Positions 1-6,018 of a stretch of 8,053 nucleotides of DNA are shown in pieces. Position 1 is the stretch's first letter. Every line of letters begins with the position of its first letter. Location: positions 1 through 8,053 of the forward strand of contig JAABPT010000044.1 in assembly GCA_011391855.1 (NCBI GenBank), written 5' to 3'. The notes beneath the pieces are model-generated. The model was not told where the DNA came from. It searched no databases and saw only the letters and a list, made by a program, of their open reading frames with translations. The translations under genes and the position numbers were made by a program. This DNA is from Burkholderiales bacterium (GTDB lineage Bacteria; Pseudomonadota; Gammaproteobacteria; Burkholderiales; Burkholderiaceae_C).

Positions 1-869
1 AGCCAGGTGAGCAGCGCGACGACCAGGAACAGCAGCCACGACATGGCACTGGCGGCGCCGAAGTCGTTGAAGTCGAAGGCCATGCGGTACAGGTAGATGG
101 CGGTCGTCATGCCCGCCTGGTCGCTGCCGCCGCGGCCGCCGGTCAGGATGAAGGGTTCCTCGAACAGCTGCAGGCCGCCGATGACGCTGAGCGTGACGCC
201 GAAGAAGATCATGGGTTTGAGGCTCGGCAGCGTGATGTAGAAGAACTGCTGCAGCCGGCCGGCGCCGTCCATGGTGGCGGCTTCGTACAAGTCCTTCGGA
301 ATCGTCTGCAGCGCCGCGAGATACAGCACCACGTTGAAGCCGACATAACGCCAGAAGACGATCATGGCGATCGCCGGCTTGATATTTTCCGGCGCTCCCA
401 GCCAGTCGATCGGCTCGCCGCCGAACAGCGCCCCCAGGCCCACGTTGATGAGCCCGTAGTCGGTGGAAAAGAGCGAACTGAACAGGATGGCGATGGCCAC
501 CGTGCTGGTGATGTAGGGCAGGAAGTAGGCGCCGATGACGCCGTCGCGCAGGTGCTTGAAACTGGTGTGGATGAATACCGCCAGCGGAATGGCCACCAGG
601 TGCTGCGGCACGCCCGAGGCCACGGCCAGCCAACCGGTGTTGCCCAGTGACTTCCAGAACCACTCGTCTTCCAGAGCGAAGGCGAAATTGCCCAGGCCCA
701 CGTATTCCATGGCCTGCAGGCCGGCGGTGGGCTCCCAGGTCTGGAACGCGAGGTAAAGCGAAAACAGCAGCGGCCCCACGCCGAAGACGAAAAACAGCAA
801 CAGAAACGGGCTGATCAGCACGTAGGGCGCCCAGCGCGGGGACAGGCTCAGGGCGGCGGGCAGGCGCAT
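1..869 (-). CDS. Sugar ABC transporter permease, CUT1/MalF-like (3' end cut by window edge)
   Basis: Inner-membrane permease of a binding-protein-dependent carbohydrate importer. 289 complete codons are present. The frame is still open at base 1, so probably only the last few to about 15 residues are missing compared with the usual ~295. The N-terminus is a short cytoplasmic segment followed by a strongly hydrophobic helix (residues ~15-42), with further hydrophobic helices spread over ~75-290. The diagnostic EAA loop, which docks on the ATPase, is clear at ~196-216: YEAATMDGAG followed by ITLPSLKP. The ATG at 869 lies 31 bp after the binding-protein stop; there is no strong Shine-Dalgarno and no alternative in-frame start in that gap, so co-translation from the same mRNA is likely. 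A second permease and possibly an ATPase or glycosidase are expected beyond the left edge. The family is certain; the exact sugar cannot be read from sequence. Confidence 0.93.
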   Translation of the reverse strand, partial: MRLPAALSLSPRWAPYVLISPFLLLFFVFGVGPLLFSLYLAFQTWEPTAGLQAMEYVGLGNFAFALEDEWFWKSLGNTGWLAVASGVPQHLVAIPLAVFIHTSFKHLRDGVIGAYFLPYITSTVAIAILFSSLFSTDYGLINVGLGALFGGEPIDWLGAPENIKPAIAMIVFWRYVGFNVVLYLAALQTIPKDLYEAATMDGAGRLQQFFYITLPSLKPMIFFGVTLSVIGGLQLFEEPFILTGGRGGSDQAGMTTAIYLYRMAFDFNDFGAASAMSWLLFLVVALLTW

Positions 870-900
870 GGCAGGGTGTCTTGCAGCGGACGGCCGGGAT

Positions 901-2178
901 TCAGCGCCGGGCGCGCTTTTCCAGCAGCCGGTGCGCGTCGGCCAGCGCCACGGCGATGTCCTTGCCGCGGTCGAGCACCTTGTCGAGTTCGGTGTCGATG
1001 ACCTCCGAAGCGAACGAGTCCTGCTTGTGCACGTCCACCGCCGCGATACGGCGCGCCGCGTCGCGCCACAGCAGCCGCGCCGGCTGGCCGCCCAGGAAGG
1101 GCAGGGGCTGGTCGAAAAAGGGGTCGTCGAAGGTCTCCAGCAACGCCGGGAAGGCGTCCTGCGACTTGAAGGCAGCCAGCTGCTGCTCGCGCTGCAGCGT
1201 CAGCAACTGGATGAACTGCCAGGCCAGCGGTTTGTTCGCCACCGGCGAGCCGCGCGGAATGGCCAGAAAGGTGCCGCCGTAGGCCGCGAACGCGCCATCG
1301 GGCAGTTGCGCCGCGCGCCAGTGGCCGGCGGTCTCGGGCGCCAGCCAGTTTTTCAGGTGCCCGGCCAGCCAGGCGCCGGAAAACTGCGTCGCCAGCGTGC
1401 CGCGCTTGAAGCCTTCGCTCCATTCGTTGGACCAAGCCGCCACCTTGGCGTCGAGTTTGTTGCGGCGTACGTCACGCGCCAGTTCGAAGGCACGCACGAA
1501 GCGCGGCGAGGTGACGAGCACGCGCGACTGGTTGTCGAAATAGAGGCCCTCGCCGGGCTGGATGCCGGTGCGGATGACGATGTCCTTCATGTCGCGCGCA
1601 TGTGGCATCAGGTAGGCGCCAGTGGCCTCCTTGATCTTCACGCCGGCGGCCACGTAGCTGTCCCAGGAACGAGTCAACTCGGCTTCGTCGACACCCGCCC
1701 GGGCCACGATGTCGGCGCGGTAGAGCAGGGTGCCGGGGCCGATGTCGGTGGGTGCGGCGACCACGGCGCCGCTGCGCGCGGTGGCCTGGTCGTAGGCGTA
1801 GGCCACGAAGCGGCTGCGGAAACGGGCGATGTCGAAGGGTTCGCGCGACAGGTCCTCGAGCCCGCCGCCCTGCGCGAAGCGGCCCACGTAGCCGACCTCC
1901 AGCGCCATCACGTCGGGCAGGTAGACGGTCGTGGACAGCGCGGTGGTCATGGCCGTGTGGTGGTCGTCGGACTGCCGGCTCACGACCTTGATGTCGACGT
2001 TGGGGTGCAGCTTCTTCCACCGCGGCACGGCGGCCCGAACAATTTCGTCCACAGCCGGGAAGGCGGCCACGGTGAGCATCTGCTGGGCGCCGACCGGGCC
2101 CGCGACCAGGGCCCACCCGAGGGCCGACAAGGCGAGCGCATTGCGGAGTCCTGCCCTGCGTGTCGTCACCCTCTGCAT
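901..2178 (-). CDS. Periplasmic sugar-binding protein of ABC transporter (solute-binding family 1)
   Basis: Periplasmic receptor that captures a carbohydrate and delivers it to the permease encoded 31 bp downstream. 425 residues from the chosen ATG. The N-terminus is a Sec-type signal peptide: basic TTRRAGLRN, a hydrophobic stretch NALALSALGWALVAG, and probable cleavage after AGPVGA (residue ~31). The mature protein starts with a beta strand (MLTVAAFP) and an amphipathic PRWKKLHPNVDIKVV segment typical of UgpB/MalE-like proteins; APTDIGPGTLLYRADI and GTFLAIPRGS are the usual hinge-proximal segments. Start choice: an upstream in-frame TTG at 2232 would place the coding region inside the operator, so it is rejected. 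The ATG at 2178 directly abuts a GAGGA, which is too close for a good ribosome site. A GTG at 2169 lies 9 nt from that GAGGA and is a serious alternative. The substrate is unknown; oligosaccharide or disaccharide is the family norm. Confidence 0.92.
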   Translation of the reverse strand: MQRVTTRRAGLRNALALSALGWALVAGPVGAQQMLTVAAFPAVDEIVRAAVPRWKKLHPNVDIKVVSRQSDDHHTAMTTALSTTVYLPDVMALEVGYVGRFAQGGGLEDLSREPFDIARFRSRFVAYAYDQATARSGAVVAAPTDIGPGTLLYRADIVARAGVDEAELTRSWDSYVAAGVKIKEATGAYLMPHARDMKDIVIRTGIQPGEGLYFDNQSRVLVTSPRFVRAFELARDVRRNKLDAKVAAWSNEWSEGFKRGTLATQFSGAWLAGHLKNWLAPETAGHWRAAQLPDGAFAAYGGTFLAIPRGSPVANKPLAWQFIQLLTLQREQQLAAFKSQDAFPALLETFDDPFFDQPLPFLGGQPARLLWRDAARRIAAVDVHKQDSFASEVIDTELDKVLDRGKDIAVALADAHRLLEKRARR

Positions 2179-2217
2179 TCCTCGTTGGTTTGCGGCCCGG
2201 GCAACATCGTCACCACG

Positions 2218-2231
2218 TGAAAGCGCTTTCA
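2218..2231. promoter_or_regulatory. LacI-family operator O1 (perfect 14-bp palindrome)
   Basis: TGAAAGCGCTTTCA is a perfect palindrome with the central CG step and AGCGCT core typical of LacI/GalR-family operators. It begins 1 bp downstream of the -10 hexamer and spans the predicted start site, a position where a bound repressor blocks open-complex formation. The obvious ligand is the LacI-type protein encoded from 2320 to 3384. Confidence 0.88.
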
Positions 2232-2232
2232 A

Positions 2233-2261
2233 ACTATAGGGAGCGCTTGTAAGCGTGTCAA
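2233..2261 (-). promoter_or_regulatory. Strong sigma70 promoter of the sugar-uptake operon
   Basis: Read on the minus strand, TTGACA (2256-2261) is followed by a 17-bp spacer and TATAGT (2233-2238). This is a consensus -35, the optimal spacer length and a 5/6-type -10. Transcription should begin near 2226 and give a leader of about 48 nt before the binding-protein ATG. Two LacI-type operators overlap it, one in the spacer and one at the start site, so this intrinsically strong promoter is probably held off by the adjacent repressor. The elements are seen directly; activity and start point are inferred. Confidence 0.85.
2238..2251. promoter_or_regulatory. Second, degenerate LacI-type operator O2 in promoter spacer
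   Basis: AGGGAGCGCTTGTA shares the AGCGCTT core with O1 and matches it at 9 of 14 positions. Its centre lies exactly 20 bp from the O1 centre, about two helical turns, so two repressor dimers would sit on roughly the same DNA face. It occupies the -35/-10 spacer. That it is bound is inferred from core sequence and phasing; the core palindrome alone could occur by chance. Confidence 0.55.
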
Positions 2262-2286
2262 TCGAGGGTAAGCGCGGGGGTCTGCA

Positions 2287-2315
2287 GCGGCGGCTCGACG
2301 CGACGAGCCCGCCGC
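2287..2315. terminator. GC-rich hairpin between regulator and transporter genes
   Basis: The arms 2287-2297 (GCGGCGGCTCG) and 2304-2315 (CGAGCCCGCCGC) pair over 11 bp with one bulged C and a 6-nt loop (ACGCGA). The hairpin begins 4 bp past the regulator stop codon and lies upstream of the transporter promoter, the right place to end regulator transcription. No T-run follows on either strand, so it is not a canonical intrinsic terminator; it could instead act with Rho or protect the 3' end. Confidence 0.45.
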
Positions 2316-2319
2316 CTGT

Positions 2320-3384
2320 TCAGGCTGCGGCCGCCGGCAGGCCGCTGGACTCGCGCACCAGCACCCGGGGCACCGGCACGGCGCTGTCGGGCATGTCACC
2401 GCGCAACAAGGCCAGCATGGCGTTGGCGGCGAGCCGGCCGACCTCGTGCGCCGGGTGGTGCACGGTGGTCAGTGGCGGCACTGCGTAGCGCGACGTCGGC
2501 AGGTCGTCGAAGCCCACCACCGACACGTCGTGTGGCACGCGCAGTCCGCGCCGGTGCAGGCCCAGGCAGGCGCCGAACGCCATTTGGTCGTTGGCGGCAA
2601 AGATGGCGCTGAAGGGCTGGCGGCTGTCCAGCAGCCGGTTCACGGCCAACAACCCGCTTTCTTCGGTGAACAGGCCGGAGATCACCAGCGCCGGGTCGTA
2701 GCGCAGCCCGGCGGCTTCGACAGCAGCACGGTAGCCGCGGAGCCGATCGACCGCGTCGGGGTGCGCAACGTCGCCGCTGATGAAGGCGATGCGGCGGTGC
2801 CCCAATGCCAGCAAGTGGTGCGTGGCCAGCCGGGCGCCTTCGAAATTGTCGAAGTCCAGCGACACCAGTTGCGGCGCCGACAGCGTGCGCCCGGTCACCA
2901 CCACGGGAAGCGCCTTGGCGTAGCCCGCCAGCGCACTGTCGCTGAGACGGCCGGTGAGCACGATGATGCCGTCGACTCGCCGCGAGCGCAGCACCGCGAT
3001 GCAGCGCGCTTCTTCGGCGGCACTCCAGTGGCCGCTGACGAACAAGGGGCTGTAGCCGGCGGCGTCTAGCGCTTCCTCGATGCCGCGCAGCGCCACGCCG
3101 TAGAAGGGGCTGTCGATCGCCTGCGTGACGACACCCACGCTCAGCGTGCGGCCGCCGGCCAGTCCACGCGCCATCGGATTGGGTACGAAGCCCAAGCGCT
3201 TGACGGCTTCATCGACGGCGCGCTGCTTGCCTTCGTGCACCGCAGCCGTGCCGTTGAGGATGCGCGAAACGGTGCTGGGCGAGACACCCGCCGCCTTCGC
3301 CACCATGCCGATCGTGACCACACCGCCGGGTGCGGCGGCAACGGCCCCTCGTCTGTGTTGTTGTCTGTGTTGTTGTGTCGCCAT
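2320..3384 (-). CDS. LacI/GalR-family transcriptional regulator
   Basis: Sugar-responsive DNA-binding repressor, 354 residues, of normal family length plus a ~20-residue N-terminal extension. The helix-turn-helix lies at ~23-45 (VTIGMVAKAAGVSPSTVSRI, then LNG), followed by the hinge helix at ~68-80 (NPMARGLAGGRT) with the leucine that usually inserts into the central CG of the operator. The rest is a periplasmic-binding-protein-like effector domain, with SPFYGVALRGIEEAL near its start and the ANDQMAFG and VSVVGFDDLP segments near the C-terminus. It stands immediately upstream of the transporter operon, on the same strand, and that operon carries matching operators, so local control is likely. 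The ATG at 3384 has no clear Shine-Dalgarno; an internal GTG near residue 22 would remove the extension. No similar operator is visible before its own gene, so autoregulation is not indicated. Confidence 0.93.
   Translation of the reverse strand: MATQQHRQQHRRGAVAAAPGGVVTIGMVAKAAGVSPSTVSRILNGTAAVHEGKQRAVDEAVKRLGFVPNPMARGLAGGRTLSVGVVTQAIDSPFYGVALRGIEEALDAAGYSPLFVSGHWSAAEEARCIAVLRSRRVDGIIVLTGRLSDSALAGYAKALPVVVTGRTLSAPQLVSLDFDNFEGARLATHHLLALGHRRIAFISGDVAHPDAVDRLRGYRAAVEAAGLRYDPALVISGLFTEESGLLAVNRLLDSRQPFSAIFAANDQMAFGACLGLHRRGLRVPHDVSVVGFDDLPTSRYAVPPLTTVHHPAHEVGRLAANAMLALLRGDMPDSAVPVPRVLVRESSGLPAAAA
3351..3374. repeat. Perfect 2 x 12-bp tandem repeat in regulator N-terminus
   Basis: GTCTGTGTTGTT occurs twice with no spacer and no mismatch. 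In the regulator frame it encodes Gln-Gln-His-Arg twice just after the start (MATQQHRQQHRRG), before the helix-turn-helix. The length keeps the frame, so copy-number change would lengthen or shorten a basic, disordered tail. Base composition is far lower in GC than its surroundings. Confidence 0.9.
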
Positions 3385-3456
3385 GCAACGCCGAGTGTAG
3401 CCACGTGATACCGGCACGCACCCCCGAGCCCACCCGCGCCCGGGCCGGCGGCGAGC

Positions 3457-3470
3457 TTGACCAGGGTCAA
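3457..3470 (+). promoter_or_regulatory. FNR/Anr/CRP-superfamily box upstream of stress protein gene
   Basis: TTGACCAGGGTCAA has perfect TTGAC/GTCAA half-sites around four bases, closely resembling the FNR/Anr consensus TTGAT-N4-ATCAA. Its centre at 3463.5 lies about 41 bp upstream of the start predicted from the -10 at 3492-3497, the class II activator position. Universal stress genes in proteobacteria are known FNR/Anr targets. The related regulator Dnr/Nnr recognises nearly the same site and cannot be excluded. Confidence 0.7.
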
Positions 3471-3491
3471 CCGCGGGCCCAGGCAGCGGAC

Positions 3492-3497
3492 TATCGT
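3492..3497 (+). promoter_or_regulatory. Putative -10 of FNR-type promoter for the stress protein
   Basis: TATCGT lies 21 bp downstream of the right edge of the FNR-type box, with no good -35 in between, as expected when an activator replaces the -35 contact. It predicts a start near 3504 and a leader of ~47 nt containing a possible small hairpin (GCCGA 3501-3505 pairing with TCGGC 3516-3520). Confidence 0.5.
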
Positions 3498-3550
3498 GGT
3501 GCCGATGGCTGCATGTCGGCCTGTTCGGTCTGACTTTCGCGGAGGTGGCG

Positions 3551-3973
3551 ATGCGCAAGATCCTGGTTCCCGTCGACGGCTCCGAGGCCTGCCTGCGTGC
3601 GCTCAGGCATGCGATCGATATGGCGCAATCGGCCGGCAATGTGAAGATCGTGCTGGTGAACGTGCAGCAGACCCTGGAGCGCTGGTATGCCGGCGGCCTG
3701 CTCAACAAGGAAGCCCTGACGCACTTGCAGCAGCTGGGCGAGGCCGACGCCCGGGAGGCACGCACGCTGGTCGACGCGGCAGGGCTGACTTACGAACTGA
3801 TGGTGCTGTTCGGGCAGCCCGGCGAGGTAATCGCGCGCGTGGCCAAGGAGCAGGCCTGCGTCGGCATCGTGATGGGCACCCGCGGCCTGAGCGACCTGGA
3901 CCATGTATTCCTGGGCTCGACGGCACACAAGGTGATCCAGCTCTCGGAAGTGCCGGTCACGCTGGTGAAGTAG
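3551..3973 (+). CDS. Universal stress protein (UspA family, ATP-binding type)
   Basis: Small cytoplasmic stress protein of 140 residues, the usual single-domain length. The N-terminal MRKILVPVDGSE is the classic Usp beta-1 strand with the Asp that contacts the nucleotide. The ATP-binding signature G-2x-G-9x-G-S is intact at residues 109-123 (GTRG...LGS), which places it in the ATP-binding UspFG/MJ0577 class rather than the UspA class. The final strand ends VPVTLVK. The ATG at 3551 has GGAGG 5 nt upstream (3541-3545), so the in-frame GTG at 3545 is not needed. It is read divergently from the LacI-type gene and has its own promoter with an FNR/Anr-type box, which suggests induction under low oxygen. 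The specific stress role cannot be told from sequence. Confidence 0.95.
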   Translation: MRKILVPVDGSEACLRALRHAIDMAQSAGNVKIVLVNVQQTLERWYAGGLLNKEALTHLQQLGEADAREARTLVDAAGLTYELMVLFGQPGEVIARVAKEQACVGIVMGTRGLSDLDHVFLGSTAHKVIQLSEVPVTLVK

Positions 3974-4178
3974 CGCCGCTGACAACAAGGGAAGAAGGGC
4001 TTGTCGCGTTCGTGTGCCCCGGGCGGGGCGGGCGGCGGAGCGCAGTTCCCGAACCGATCTCTTTCGATGCACCGTCAACTCAAAATGCAAGTTAACATAA
4101 TATACATCGTGCACAATACAAACGATGGCTGTTAACCCGTCTTCAAAGCTGCGGCCGCCACGCGCGACCGCCGGGATC
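3974..4178. other. Convergent intergenic region with AT-rich island
   Basis: These 205 bp separate the convergent stress protein and small acidic protein genes. Near the left is a 5-bp G/C hairpin (GCCCC-GGGC-GGGGC, 4016-4029) without a T-run, a weak terminator at best. From ~4078 to 4136 the composition drops sharply to AT-rich; this part holds two copies of GTTAAC (4091-4096 and 4131-4136, exactly 40 bp apart), ATAATATA, and a near-palindrome ATCGTGCACAAT (4107-4118, 10 of 12 symmetric) resembling a GntR-type half-site pair. No convincing promoter or gene start was found on either strand. Confidence 0.6.
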
Positions 4179-4394
4179 TCAAAATTCCGGAGGCAGTTCG
4201 ATCTCTTCTTCGTCGTCGTCTTCGGCCACCGCCGGCGCAGCGGCATCGGCCCCCACCGGCACCACGCGGTCGAGCGGTCGGCACAGGTGGCGGTTGAGTT
4301 GCCCGAGCCGTTCAGAGGCTTCCATGGCGGCGAACACCACCTCGGGGTTGATCATCAGCATGAACGGGTTGCGTTCCGGAGTCGGGTGCGGCAT
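4179..4394 (-). CDS. Small acidic hypothetical protein (71 aa)
   Basis: Not assigned to a named family. The ATG at 4394 has an excellent Shine-Dalgarno (AGGAG, 7 nt upstream), which settles the start over internal Met codons 12 and 14 and argues the gene is real. Residues ~12-42 (MLMINPEVVFAAMEASERLG, then QLNRHLCRPLDR) look like an amphipathic helix ending in a basic patch. The C-terminal third is Ala/Pro-rich, then strongly acidic (EDDDEEEIE at ~58-66). There is no signal peptide or membrane segment, so it is probably cytosolic. Similar short NPEVV...RLGQL proteins seem familiar from Burkholderiales genomes, a memory-based impression. It stands alone between the convergent stress gene and the end of the tatD-ankyrin operon; function is unknown, and the acidic tail could bind a basic partner. 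Confidence 0.75.
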   Translation of the reverse strand: MPHPTPERNPFMLMINPEVVFAAMEASERLGQLNRHLCRPLDRVVPVGADAAAPAVAEDDDEEEIELPPEF

Positions 4395-4536
4395 GTCGTA
4401 GCTCCTGAGGCCATGAAGTCACAGCCTTATCGGCAACTCTAGGCGCGGGATCAGCGCCGGCCCAGTGGGCGCTGCACCAAGCGCTGTGTCGGATGACTTC
4501 TGACACGGTTGGTTTCCTGGATGACACCCGCAAGCA
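4395..4536. other. Intergenic region below the ankyrin gene, with weak hairpins
   Basis: These 142 bp follow the end of the operon and precede the small acidic gene. Two short inverted repeats are visible: GTGTC/GACAC (4486-4490 with 4502-4506, 11-nt loop) and GCGCT/AGCGC (4469-4473 with 4480-4484). Neither has a T-run, so an intrinsic terminator for the operon is not established. No convincing sigma70 promoter for the small gene was found here. Confidence 0.4.
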
Positions 4537-5172
4537 CTATTTGGCAGCTTGTTCCAGTTTGGCGGCCAGGGCTTCGCGGTCACCCTGGCGGGCAAAGTCC
4601 GCCGCATTCAGACCCAGGTCGTTGCGCAAGCGCGGGTCGGCACCGCGCGCCAGCAGGCGCTCGGCGGCGTCGTAGGCGCCATAACGCGCCGCCATCATCA
4701 GCGGCGTGGTGCCGTTGGGTGACCGCGCCTCGATCTCGGCACCGCGGTCGAGCAGGAACGAGACCACCTTCGGCTCCGGCCCGCTGGCGGCGTAATGCAG
4801 CGGCGTCCAGCCCTTGCGATTGAGCTGGGCGCCGCGGTCCAGCAGGCGCCGCGTCCACTCCAGGTTGCCGCGCAACGCGGCCATCATCAGCGGCGTCTCG
4901 TCGGTGGGATTGGCGACGTCGACCTTCAGCGCCGGATGCTTCAGCAAGGTTTCGGCGACCTGCAACGAACCCTCGCGCAGCGCCAGGTACAGGCCGACCT
5001 GACCCTTCTCGTCGGCCGAATTGGGGTCGAAGCCGCGCTCCAGCAACTGGTCCACCGTGCGCGCGTTGTCCACGTTCACGGCCCGGAAGAAGTCTTCATA
5101 GGCACCTGCGTGAACAGAAAAACATGCAATTGAAATAAATAGATAGGCTATATATCTAAAGTAATACATCAT
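4537..5172 (-). CDS. Exported ankyrin-repeat protein
   Basis: 211 residues. A signal peptide (MMYYFRYIAYLFISIACFSV, cleavage probably after HAGA at ~24) sends it to the periplasm. The Cys at 17 lacks a proper lipobox, so a lipoprotein is unlikely. After it come about five ankyrin repeats: ~27-50 (degenerate), 58-83, 92-118 (DETPLMMAALRGN), 121-148 (GWTPLHYAAS, LLDRGAEIEAR) and 154-182 (GTTPLMMAARYG, LLARGADP), then a capping helix. Ankyrin repeats bind other proteins; the partner is unknown. Its ATG overlaps the tatD stop as ATGA, with GGAG 5 nt upstream in the end of tatD, so translation is coupled. The first ~25 codons are AT-rich with codons such as aga, ata and cta, in sharp contrast to the GC-rich remainder. 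Confidence 0.92.
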   Translation of the reverse strand: MMYYFRYIAYLFISIACFSVHAGAYEDFFRAVNVDNARTVDQLLERGFDPNSADEKGQVGLYLALREGSLQVAETLLKHPALKVDVANPTDETPLMMAALRGNLEWTRRLLDRGAQLNRKGWTPLHYAASGPEPKVVSFLLDRGAEIEARSPNGTTPLMMAARYGAYDAAERLLARGADPRLRNDLGLNAADFARQGDREALAAKLEQAAK

Positions 5173-5972
5173 GAGTTCTCCAGCCCCGCGGGAAGCGGTG
5201 CCAAGTCAAAAAGACGTTCGAAATTGGTGCTCGTGGACCGCGCCACATCGGCCACGGGCAGGCCCTTGAGCTCGGCCAGCTTTGCTGCCACGTAGGCCAC
5301 CAGCGCGGGGTGGTTGGTCTTGCCTCGATAAGGCATGGGCGCCAGGTAGGGGCTGTCGGTCTCGATCAAGCAACGCTCCAGCGGTACGAAACGGGCCACG
5401 GCGCGCAGTTCCTCGGCATTGCGGAAAGTCAGGATGCCGGAAAACGAGATGTCGAAGCCCAGGTCCAGCGCCGCGGCGGCCACTTCCAGCGTCTCGGTGA
5501 AGCAGTGGAAGACGCCGCGCACGGCGCCCTGCCCTTCGTCGCGCAGCAACGCCAGGGTGTCGACGCTGGCGCTGCGGGTGTGCACCACCAGCGGCAGGCC
5601 GCTGGCGCGCGCGGCGCGGATGTGGACGCGGAAGCGCTCGCGCTGCCATTCCATCTGCGCCACGCTGCGGCCGGCCAGGCGGTAGTAGTCGAGTCCCGTT
5701 TCGCCGATGGCCACCACCCGCGGCAAGCGCGTGCGTGCCACCAGGTCTTCGACGCCGGGCTCCTGGACGCCCTCGTTGTCGGGGTGCACGCCCACCGTGC
5801 ACCAGAAATTGTCGTGCGCCAGCGCCAGCGCATGCACGCGCTCGAATTCCTCCAGCGTGGTGCAGATGCACAGCGCGCGGTCCACGCCGGCCGCGGCCAT
5901 CTCGCGCCGCAGTTCCGGCAGGCGGTCGTGCAGCTCGGGAAAGCTCAGGTGGCAGTGCGAGTCGACGTACAT
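5169..5972 (-). CDS. tatD: TatD-family metal-dependent hydrolase (deoxyribonuclease)
   Basis: 267 residues, the full usual length, a TIM-barrel hydrolase of the amidohydrolase superfamily. All metal ligands are visible: His6 and His8 (DSHCHL), Glu91 (GETGLDYY), His131 (VVHTR), His156 (FHCF) and Asp206 (ETDSPYLAP). GKTNHP at 217-222 is another family signature. Members act as metal-dependent 3'-5' exonucleases; despite the name, a direct role in Tat export is not supported. TatD, YcfH and YjjV paralogues are hard to separate; the holB-pilZ neighbourhood is the one typical for the YcfH-like copy, so the symbol is approximate. The ATG at 5972 is the only reasonable start, 46 bp after pilZ, without a clear Shine-Dalgarno. 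The stop overlaps the ankyrin start. Confidence 0.96.
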   Translation of the reverse strand: MYVDSHCHLSFPELHDRLPELRREMAAAGVDRALCICTTLEEFERVHALALAHDNFWCTVGVHPDNEGVQEPGVEDLVARTRLPRVVAIGETGLDYYRLAGRSVAQMEWQRERFRVHIRAARASGLPLVVHTRSASVDTLALLRDEGQGAVRGVFHCFTETLEVAAAALDLGFDISFSGILTFRNAEELRAVARFVPLERCLIETDSPYLAPMPYRGKTNHPALVAYVAAKLAELKGLPVADVARSTSTNFERLFDLAPLPAGLENS

Positions 5973-6018
5973 GCGGCGCGTGGGCGGCCCCGTGCCAGGC
6001 GCGGGCGCGCCGCCGGGT

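Noticed and set aside
868..2220. 450-codon plus-strand open frame opposite the sugar-binding gene
   Set aside because: Antisense shadow typical of high-GC DNA; low-complexity Arg/Gly/His/Val composition, no domain, while the minus strand has a clear protein.
2179..2232. 18-codon N-terminal extension of the sugar-binding protein from TTG at 2232
   Set aside because: It would begin inside the operator and upstream of the predicted transcription start, and would bury the signal peptide.
3385..3765. N-terminal extension of the LacI-type regulator across the divergent stress gene
   Set aside because: It would overlap the stress protein gene antisense and its promoter; the extension has no regulator features.
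4016..4029. Intrinsic terminator after the stress protein gene
   Set aside because: The 5-bp G/C stem has no T-run and is followed by more G/C; kept only as a weak hairpin note.
4125..4442. 105-codon plus-strand frame starting in the AT-rich island
   Set aside because: It has no Shine-Dalgarno and lies antisense to the small acidic gene, whose ribosome site is much better.
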